From contig CAZUAH010000233.1 of the NCBI GenBank assembly GCA_964617665.1, positions 1 through 20,724 on the forward strand: 20,724 bases of DNA, read 5' to 3'. Within the stretch, counting starts at the first letter, position 1. Each line of letters begins with the position of its first letter. Shown in pieces: positions 15,174-20,724 of this stretch. Below the pieces are notes generated by a model that worked only from the letters and a program-made list of their open reading frames with translations, was not told where the DNA came from and did not search any database. The position numbers and the translations under genes are program-made. Source of the stretch: JADHUC01 sp964617665. Its GTDB lineage: Bacteria; Planctomycetota; Planctomycetia; Pirellulales; Pirellulaceae.

Positions 15174-16343
15174 ATGGCCCAATACGAATGTTCTGTCTGC
15201 GGTTTCGTGTACGACGAGTCGAAGGAAGGGACCAACTGGGACGACCTGCCTGATGATTGGGAATGTCCCGTCTGCGGTGCCGCCAAGTCCGAGTTCGAAG
15301 CGATTGGCGGTGAACCGCCTCCGGTAGAGGATGCGCCGGACGAAGTGGACCAACCCTCCAATGCAGAGCAGTCCGATGTGCGTCCTGCACAAGAGGCTCC
15401 GGTTTCCGCCTCAACGTTGGGTCGCGCCATTCTCGCTCATCGGGTATTCGGCTATGTCTTTCTGGCCATCTACGTGGTACTCATAATCCAGATGATACCG
15501 CGGCTGTGGACCTACCAGATCGAGTTTCCAGCTCGGACCGTCGTTCACATCTCGCTGGGAATGGCGATCGGCGCCGCACTGATTCTGAAGATCGCTGTCG
15601 TCCGGTTCTTCCGTAGGCTGGAGCAGACCCTTGTGCCGTCGTTGGGCACCTCGGTGCTGGTGGGCAGTGTCGTGTTGATTGGGATCTCGGTGCCGGCGGC
15701 GTTCCGAGAGGCCTTGGCGACTGGGACGCTGTTTAGCGAGGAAAATCGGGATCGGGTCCAAACGCTGCTGGAACAGATCGGCTCGAATGAAATGAGCGAG
15801 GAAGAATGCACGCGCTTGACCTCGACCGATTCGTTGCGTGCCGGGCAGCGGATCCTTCGGCAGGAGTGCATCGACTGTCACGACCTTCGGACGGTATTGG
15901 CCAAGCCGCGAACGCCGGAGAACTGGCGACAGACGGTACGCCGCATGGCAGATCGGACCACGGCGTTGAATCCGCTTGAAGAAGACGAGCAATGGCAGGT
16001 TACCGCCTATCTGATCGCGCTATCGCCCCAGTTGCACAAATCGACACGACAACTGCGGGACGAGCAGGAACGTCACGATCAGTCCCAGCAAGCAGCGGCG
16101 GCACTTGGCGTCGAAGAGGCCGAAGCCACCGTCTACAATCCAGCCGCGGCCAAGCAGTTGTTCGAGAGCAAATGCTCCGAATGCCACGACAGCACGCTGG
16201 TCTCTGATTCGCCGCCTGGTTCTGAGGGCGAATCGCGCCAGTTGGTGGCTTCCATGGTCGAGGAGGGGCTGGAGGCGATGCAGGACGAACTTGAACAGAT
16301 CGCGCGATATCTGACCGAAACGCACGCGAATTTGCCGGAGTAG
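15174..16343 (+). CDS. Rubredoxin / three-helix b-type membrane / diheme cytochrome c fusion
   Basis: 389 residues. Residues 1-45 are a complete rubredoxin: C6-x2-C9, the W22 region NWDDLPDDWECPVCG, C31-x2-C34. An acidic, proline-rich linker (46-85) leads to three TM helices (87-109, 121-144, 153-177); H89 and H125 could ligate a b haem. The C-terminal part has two haem c motifs, CIDCH (232-236) and CSECH (334-338), each followed by a possible methionine ligand (M259 in WRQTVRRMAD; M361 in LVASMVEEG). With rubredoxin in the cytoplasm, three helices place the c haems outside, where haem c is attached. The chain would carry electrons across the membrane. GAGG precedes the ATG, and the stop is 4 bp before the flavoprotein gene. 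Rubredoxin fused to membrane and multihaem c domains is an unusual architecture. Confidence 0.9.
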   Translation: MAQYECSVCGFVYDESKEGTNWDDLPDDWECPVCGAAKSEFEAIGGEPPPVEDAPDEVDQPSNAEQSDVRPAQEAPVSASTLGRAILAHRVFGYVFLAIYVVLIIQMIPRLWTYQIEFPARTVVHISLGMAIGAALILKIAVVRFFRRLEQTLVPSLGTSVLVGSVVLIGISVPAAFREALATGTLFSEENRDRVQTLLEQIGSNEMSEEECTRLTSTDSLRAGQRILRQECIDCHDLRTVLAKPRTPENWRQTVRRMADRTTALNPLEEDEQWQVTAYLIALSPQLHKSTRQLRDEQERHDQSQQAAAALGVEEAEATVYNPAAAKQLFESKCSECHDSTLVSDSPPGSEGESRQLVASMVEEGLEAMQDELEQIARYLTETHANLPE

Positions 16344-16347
16344 CGCC

Positions 16348-17733
16348 ATGAGCCCCATAATAAATGCATCGCTCGGTGTTCTTTTTCTGGCGGTCGGCGC
16401 GGTTGCGACCGTTGTGATGTACTACCTCCGTGGTTCCACCACCAGAACCAAAACCTCCAGACCCGATCCGCCGCTCGGCGCAGGAGAAGACAGAGCGACG
16501 GACACCGCAGAATACCTTGCGTCGTGGCGTCGATCGTCGGATGATCTGGAAGTCCACATGGCGGAGATTCATGCCGCGGCCGAAACGGGCCGTTCCATCA
16601 TCGAACCGATGAGGACACGGAAGAAGACCTGCTCGTGGGACGACCTGCTGATCAAGGGAGCTCAGCTTGCGAAGGCTCCTCTGAATGATGACGAGCCTGT
16701 GCGCACGGAAACCGTAATCGGACCGGGCGCGAAGCATCCGCTGGTGATCGAAAGCCCCGTCTACGTCTCACACATGTCCTTTGGCGCCTTGTCGCGAGAA
16801 GTCAAGATTGCATTGGCCAAAGGAAGCGCCGCCGTGAAAACCGCCATGTGTTCCGGCGAAGGCGGAATCCTGGAGGACGAGTTTCAGGCGGCCCACAAGT
16901 ACATCTTCGAGTACGTACCGAATCAGTACAGCGTGACGGACGAAAACCTTCAGCGCGTAGATGCTATCGAGATCAAGATCGGACAGTCGGCCAAACCGGG
17001 CATGGGCGGCCATTTGCCGGGCAAGAAGGTGACTTCGGAGATTGCTGCCGTGCGAGGCCGCGCGGAAGGAATGGACATAATCAGCCCCGCGCGGTTCGAC
17101 GAGATCAAAACGTCCGAAGACTTGAAACAGAAGGTTGATTGGCTGCGAGAGCGATCAGGCGGCAGACCAATTGGGATCAAGATCGCTGCGGGCAACCTGG
17201 AAGCCGATCTGGAATTCGCGCTTTCGGCCGGACCGGATTTCATCACCGTGGACGGCCGCGCCGGTGCGACGGGCGCGGCGCCCAAGGTAGTCAAAGACGC
17301 AACCTCGATCCCAACCATCTTCGCGCTTTGTCGAGCGAGGAAATTCCTGGACGAACGCAAGGCAAAAAACGTTTCGCTGATGATCACCGGCGGATTGAGG
17401 ATTTCTTCCAACTTTGCCAAGGCGATCGCACTCGGAGCCGATGCAGTCGCCATAGGTACCGCCGCCTTGATCGCCTGCGGATGTCAGCAATACCGAATCT
17501 GCAACACGGGAAGATGCCCGGTGGGAATCACGTCCCAAGATCCTCAGCTTAGGGCGCGATTGCAGATTGACGAGTCGGCCAGACGATTGGAGAATTTTCT
17601 GAGGGTTTGTACTGAAGAACTCGGAACATTTGCGCGGCTGACCGGCAACGACGATGTTCACGGACTATCGCTCAACGACGTTTTCACGACAAATTCGGAG
17701 ATTTCGAATCACACTGATATCGAACACGCATAA
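16348..17733 (+). CDS. Membrane-anchored FMN-binding glutamate synthase-like protein
   Basis: 461 residues. One N-terminal TM helix (4-27) is followed by basic residues, implying that the rest is cytoplasmic. Residues about 95-440 are the FMN-binding barrel of glutamate synthase (GltB central domain): SHMSFGALSREVKIALAKGS, GEGG, IEIKIGQSAKPGMGGHLPGK, PIGIKIAAGN, FITVDGRAGATGAAP, ITGGLRISSNFAKAIALGAD. C379-x5-C385-x4-C390 (CQQYRICNTGRC) is the [3Fe-4S] site. The class II glutaminase domain at the N-terminus and the C-terminal GXGXG domain are absent, so it is a stand-alone family member whose substrate is not proven to be 2-oxoglutarate/glutamate. The 4-bp gap to the rubredoxin-cytochrome gene implies co-translation and a likely electron exchange between the two. 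Confidence 0.92.
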   Translation: MSPIINASLGVLFLAVGAVATVVMYYLRGSTTRTKTSRPDPPLGAGEDRATDTAEYLASWRRSSDDLEVHMAEIHAAAETGRSIIEPMRTRKKTCSWDDLLIKGAQLAKAPLNDDEPVRTETVIGPGAKHPLVIESPVYVSHMSFGALSREVKIALAKGSAAVKTAMCSGEGGILEDEFQAAHKYIFEYVPNQYSVTDENLQRVDAIEIKIGQSAKPGMGGHLPGKKVTSEIAAVRGRAEGMDIISPARFDEIKTSEDLKQKVDWLRERSGGRPIGIKIAAGNLEADLEFALSAGPDFITVDGRAGATGAAPKVVKDATSIPTIFALCRARKFLDERKAKNVSLMITGGLRISSNFAKAIALGADAVAIGTAALIACGCQQYRICNTGRCPVGITSQDPQLRARLQIDESARRLENFLRVCTEELGTFARLTGNDDVHGLSLNDVFTTNSEISNHTDIEHA

Positions 17734-17795
17734 GAAATGTATAATGCGTGTCGGTTGCTGCGGTATTCAACACCAACAGACGAAGGAGGATTGCA

Positions 17796-18908
17796 ATGAG
17801 GGTGAACAAGAGTGTCTGGCTGAGCGGGTTGTGTGTCCTGGGCTTCGCACTGAGTGTGATGTTCACAGGCTGCCCCGGTGATTCGTCTTCGCCCGACACG
17901 GGGACGAGCGACCCGGCTGGTGAGGATCCTGGCGACGCGACGGGTACTGAGACGCCGGGGGACGAGACGGCGGCGGAAACGAACCTCACGCTCGGTCTGC
18001 CAGCGGTGCCCGTTCCGGAAGACAACCCAATGACCGACGAGAAGATTGAATTGGGGAAGATGCTGTATTTTGACAAACGCCTGAGCAAGGACGGTAAGAT
18101 TTCCTGTGCCACGTGCCACGATCCCAAGATGGCCTGGACGGAGCACACGCCAACCAGTACGGGCATCGACGGCCAGGTAGGCGGAGCGAACTCGCCGACC
18201 GTGATCAACGCGGCCTTCGCTCCAGCACAGTTCTGGGACGGCCGCGCGAAGTCGTTGGAGGAGCAAGCCCTTGGGCCAATCGAGAACGAGATCGAAATGG
18301 GTCACAAGCTCGAGGACTTGATTCCCGAGTTAAACGAGATCGCGGGATACAAAGAGCGATTCCAAGAGGTGTTTGGAACCGACGTTACGTCAGATGGCAT
18401 CGCGAAAGCCATCGCCGCCTTCGAGCGAACGGTCTTGAGCGGCAACTCACCGTATGACCAGTTCGAGGACGGAAATGAAGATGCACTGAACGAGGCTCAG
18501 AAGCAGGGGATGAAGCTGTTCGACGACCTGGGTTGCTCGTCATGCCATGCACCGCCGATTTTCAGTAACTACAAGTACTACAACGCCGGCGTCGGCTCGG
18601 GTAAAGAAACTCCCGATGAAGGCCGCAAGGCAGTGACCGGCGACGACAAGGACATGGGCAAGTTTCGCGTGCCTATGCTCCGCGAGGTGGCCAACACCGG
18701 ACCGTACTTCCACGACGGCAGTTGCGACTCGCTCGAGAAAGCAGTAGCTATGATGGCTGGCGGCGGAATCGCCAACGATAACCTGTCGGTACTGTTGAAG
18801 GGGATCGGCTCCAAGGAAGTGTCTGCAGAGGATCAGGCGAACCTCGTCGAGTTCCTGAAAGCCCTTTCCGGCGAATTCCCGGTCATCGCACCGCCCGAGC
18901 TTCCGTAA
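17796..18908 (+). CDS. Diheme cytochrome c peroxidase (CcpA/MauG family) lipoprotein
   Basis: 370 residues. The signal peptide (about 5-22) ends in MFTGC (lipidated Cys26), then a Ser/Gly/Asp/Glu/Thr linker (27-65). The catalytic part has haem site 1 CATCH (104-108) after IELGKMLYFDKRLSKDGKIS, the family motif FWDGRAKSLEEQA (146-158) and haem site 2 CSSCH (247-251), followed by FRVPMLREVANTGPYFHDGS (M294, H306), which matches bacterial diheme peroxidases. These reduce hydrogen peroxide in the periplasm using electrons from small c-type cytochromes or membrane donors. AAGGAGGA (17783-17790) lies 5 bases before the ATG; the frame extends to 17748 but has no better start. It lies 62 bp after the flavoprotein gene and before a terminator-like hairpin, so it may close the operon. 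A MauG-like oxidase role is possible. Confidence 0.92.
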   Translation: MRVNKSVWLSGLCVLGFALSVMFTGCPGDSSSPDTGTSDPAGEDPGDATGTETPGDETAAETNLTLGLPAVPVPEDNPMTDEKIELGKMLYFDKRLSKDGKISCATCHDPKMAWTEHTPTSTGIDGQVGGANSPTVINAAFAPAQFWDGRAKSLEEQALGPIENEIEMGHKLEDLIPELNEIAGYKERFQEVFGTDVTSDGIAKAIAAFERTVLSGNSPYDQFEDGNEDALNEAQKQGMKLFDDLGCSSCHAPPIFSNYKYYNAGVGSGKETPDEGRKAVTGDDKDMGKFRVPMLREVANTGPYFHDGSCDSLEKAVAMMAGGGIANDNLSVLLKGIGSKEVSAEDQANLVEFLKALSGEFPVIAPPELP

Positions 18909-18943
18909 GCTTGTTGTGCGAATAGAACGTTTGTCTTTCCGTG

Positions 18944-18974
18944 AAGGCCGCCGGGTAAACCGGCGGCCTTTGCT
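18944..18974 (+). terminator. Intrinsic terminator-like hairpin after the peroxidase gene
   Basis: AAGGCCGCCGG (18944-18954) pairs perfectly with CCGGCGGCCTT (18960-18970) around a GTAAA loop, then TGCTT. The G+C-rich 11-bp stem is strong; the T-run is short and broken, so termination may be partial. It separates the peroxidase operon from the peroxiredoxin-kinase gene. Confidence 0.75.
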
Positions 18975-18993
18975 TACGTTTCACGCGAACGTA
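18975..18993. promoter_or_regulatory. Inverted repeat TACGTT-7-AACGTA just before the peroxiredoxin-kinase gene
   Basis: TACGTT (18975-18980) and AACGTA (18988-18993) form an operator-like inverted repeat with a 7-base spacer, in the 39 bp between the terminator hairpin and the ATG. A repressor or redox regulator could bind there, but the arms are only 6 bp and may be chance. Confidence 0.3.
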
Positions 18994-19009
18994 GCGCGGA
19001 GTCCGTGGA

Positions 19010-20482
19010 ATGTCTACTGCCAGAATAGGCGAACCCGCTCCGGATTTTGAACTCGCGAGCGTCAGCGCCCTGGACGCGACACCCCGTCCAGTCAAACGGA
19101 GCGACTACCTGGGACGCTGGTTGGCGCTGATCTTCTATCCTCGCGACTTCTCTTTCGTGTGTCCCACGGAACTCACCGCGTTCAGCGCTCGCCTTGCAGA
19201 ATTTGACGAACACGACTGCGATCTGCTCGGTATCAGCGTCGATACGATTCAGCTTCACCAGGAATGGCTGACGACGCCGGTCGCCGACGGTGGCCTCGGC
19301 CCTCTGCAGTTTCCGCTGGCCTCGGATCCGGACGGAACAGCGGCCCAGGCGTTTGGCGTCTGGGTCCCGGAGAAAGAAGTCTCGACGCGCGGCCTGTTCA
19401 TCATCGACCCGGACGGCGTTTTGCAGTATTCGGTGATTCACAGCTTGAGTGTCGGACGCAGCCCCGATGAAGTGCTACGTATCCTGGATGCGCTGCGAAC
19501 CGGCGGACTGTGTCCAGTCAGTTGGACATCGGCAGACGGGACGATCGACGTCGAGCACGCTCTCAAGCCTGGACGAATCCTAGGCCACTACCGCATCCGT
19601 ACGCGACTTGGTGGCGGGACTTTTGGAACCGTGTTTGCTGCATGGGATTTGCGGCTCGAACGCATGGTGGCCTTGAAGGTGCTGAAGCGAAAGGTCTTCG
19701 AGTCGCGCGACGCCGTGCTGGCCGAGGCTCGCGCGGCGGCCAAGCTAACCCATCCCAACGTCTGCACGGTCTACGCGGTGGACGAGGAAGACGGGCTGCC
19801 TGTGATTGCCATGGAGTATCTCGATGGTGAGCCATTGTCGAAGGTGATTACCGAGGGTCTGGAACACGACGCTGCGCTGGGACTTGCCGCGCAGATCGCA
19901 TCGGGACTGGAGGCTGCACACGGGCAGGATGTCGTTCACGGCGATCTGAAGCCAGCAAACATAATGGTGACGAAGGAAGGAACGGCCAAGATCCTCGACT
20001 TCGGTTTGGCCAGATCGCAGTCGGCCGAGAGTCCACTGGACTCCGACTCGAGGGCAAAACGGTCGCCGAGTGAAATACCAAACATCGCAGAAAGCACCGG
20101 CACAATCGACGCCACGCTGGATTGTGCCGCTCCGACATCCGACGTGGCCGCTGATGCGCCAGAGCAGCCCTCTGTCATCCAAGGCACGCCGGCGTACATG
20201 TCCCCAGAGCAGGCCAAAGGCTCTCGCGCGACGGTCGCCAGCGACGCGTTTGCATTCGGCCTGACGCTGTTCGAAATGCTGACCGGTCGCCGCGCGTTGT
20301 CTGAGCAGGCACCCATCAAGCTGCTATTGAAACTGCAGTCCGAGGACCTGCGGGCAACTCTCGTTCCACAAGTCGACGAAGCTCATCGCGAGCTACTGAC
20401 GGCAACGCTCGCCCCCGACGAAACCCAGCGTCCCGCCATGGATGAACTAGTCCACAAGCTCAGCACAACCCTAGCCTCCTAG
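19010..20482 (+). CDS. Peroxiredoxin fused to Ser/Thr protein kinase
   Basis: 490 residues, no signal peptide or TM helix, so cytoplasmic. Residues 1-175 are a 2-Cys peroxiredoxin of the AhpC/Prx1 group: P44-x3-S48-x2-C51 (YPRDFSFVCPTEL, peroxidatic cysteine), R127 in RGLFIIDPDG, and resolving C168 in GGLCPVSW. Residues about 190-490 are a Hanks-type kinase: glycine loop LGGGTFGTVFAAWD (200-213), K223 in VALKVL, E239, catalytic loop HGDLKPANIM (D312, K314, N317), DFG (330-332), YMSPEQ (396-401, APE equivalent) and DAFAFG. The HRD arginine is glycine, so it is a non-RD kinase. An insertion of about 55 residues (336-390) rich in Ser, Asp and Ala with C372 lengthens the activation segment. GGAG lies 8 bases before the ATG. 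Peroxide oxidation could control kinase activity; this is inference. Confidence 0.93.
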   Translation: MSTARIGEPAPDFELASVSALDATPRPVKRSDYLGRWLALIFYPRDFSFVCPTELTAFSARLAEFDEHDCDLLGISVDTIQLHQEWLTTPVADGGLGPLQFPLASDPDGTAAQAFGVWVPEKEVSTRGLFIIDPDGVLQYSVIHSLSVGRSPDEVLRILDALRTGGLCPVSWTSADGTIDVEHALKPGRILGHYRIRTRLGGGTFGTVFAAWDLRLERMVALKVLKRKVFESRDAVLAEARAAAKLTHPNVCTVYAVDEEDGLPVIAMEYLDGEPLSKVITEGLEHDAALGLAAQIASGLEAAHGQDVVHGDLKPANIMVTKEGTAKILDFGLARSQSAESPLDSDSRAKRSPSEIPNIAESTGTIDATLDCAAPTSDVAADAPEQPSVIQGTPAYMSPEQAKGSRATVASDAFAFGLTLFEMLTGRRALSEQAPIKLLLKLQSEDLRATLVPQVDEAHRELLTATLAPDETQRPAMDELVHKLSTTLAS

Positions 20483-20619
20483 GCGGCCGGGTGATTCGCG
20501 GTGTGATCGTTCTCGCCGCACAGGTATGACTGTCACGTAACGCAAGTCGCGGTGACGGAATGGCCCGAATTCGCATGCTAGCTGAGAAACTCCGAAATCG
20601 TCGCAACGACTTCACTGAG

Positions 20620-20667
20620 CGCACCACGTGGTTTGTATGATCAGGCGTTCATTACTGGGACGGCGGT
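20620..20667 (-). repeat. 48-bp perfect inverted repeat, right copy
   Basis: Exact reverse complement of 113-160. On the minus strand it carries the last codons (PPSQ, stop) of the gene entering from the right, plus downstream sequence. Because the proline-rich tail of this gene runs smoothly into PPSQ, this copy looks like the native context and the left one like the transferred copy. Confidence 0.9.
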
Positions 20668-20723
20668 ACGGGTGTAGGCTCGGGTTCCGGTGGCGTGTCG
20701 GGATCGGTCTGTCCAGTAACTTC
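20652..20723 (-). CDS. 3' end of a gene with a proline-rich C-terminal tail (partial)
   Basis: The minus-strand frame open from the window edge gives EVTGQTDPDTPPEPEPTPVP followed by PSQ and TAA. An acidic proline-rich tail like this is common at the end of secreted or linker-bearing planctomycete proteins, but 23 residues do not identify a family. Its last four residues are identical, in the same reading phase, to those of the fragment at the left edge because both lie in the 48-bp repeat. Confidence 0.5.
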   Translation of the reverse strand, partial: EVTGQTDPDTPPEPEPTPVPPSQ

Positions 20724-20724
20724 G

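Noticed and set aside
19950..20000. Kinase could be a pseudokinase because HRD is HGD
   Set aside because: The catalytic aspartate, lysine, asparagine, DFG and the ATP-binding lysine are all present; only the arginine is changed, as in non-RD kinases.

Overview
The window most likely comes from a planctomycete (Planctomycetota). Two DUF1559 proteins with the N-terminal pseudopilin-like motif typical of that phylum (FTLxELLVVIAIIGILVA followed by LPAIQSAREAARR) sit beside a small transthyretin-like lipoprotein, and large secreted beta-propeller proteins and redox-domain fusions dominate the rest. No rRNA, tRNA, CRISPR array or phage genes were seen.

Layout. (1) 1-1258 is mobile-element debris: a C-terminal fragment that resembles a transposase, one copy of a 48-bp perfect inverted repeat, and a 5'-truncated, frameshifted DDE transposase joined in frame to the C-terminal part of a SAM-dependent methyltransferase. 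(2) 1270-5752 (minus) holds two DUF1559 genes, each preceded by the same spaced palindromic motif, then a tight lipoprotein / FtsX-MacB-type permease / ABC ATPase operon. (3) 6119-8593 (plus) encodes a cytochrome b fused to an ethylbenzene-dehydrogenase-type haem domain, then an orphan ModA-like binding lipoprotein. (4) 8655-12482 (minus) encodes a binding-protein/PQQ-propeller fusion, a cysteine-rich propeller protein and perhaps a 46-aa ORF. (5) 12483-13780 has no recognisable gene. (6) 13781-14863 (minus) is a secreted FG-GAP-like propeller. (7) 15174-20482 (plus) encodes a rubredoxin / membrane b-type / diheme c fusion, a membrane-anchored glutamate-synthase-like flavoprotein, a diheme cytochrome c peroxidase lipoprotein, a terminator-like hairpin, and a peroxiredoxin fused to a Ser/Thr protein kinase. 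(8) 20483-20724 carries the second 48-bp repeat copy and the 3' end of a minus-strand gene with a proline-rich tail.

The most interesting unit is region 7. The topology I infer puts rubredoxin and the FMN/[3Fe-4S] protein in the cytoplasm, and the c-type haems and peroxidase outside. This could be a transmembrane electron wire between a cytoplasmic flavoprotein and extracytoplasmic peroxide. The next gene, a peroxiredoxin-kinase, could be the matching cytoplasmic peroxide sensor. This linkage is inference from gene order and domains. The 48-bp inverted repeats at the two ends, next to transposase debris, suggest that the segment may have been moved or inverted as a block.
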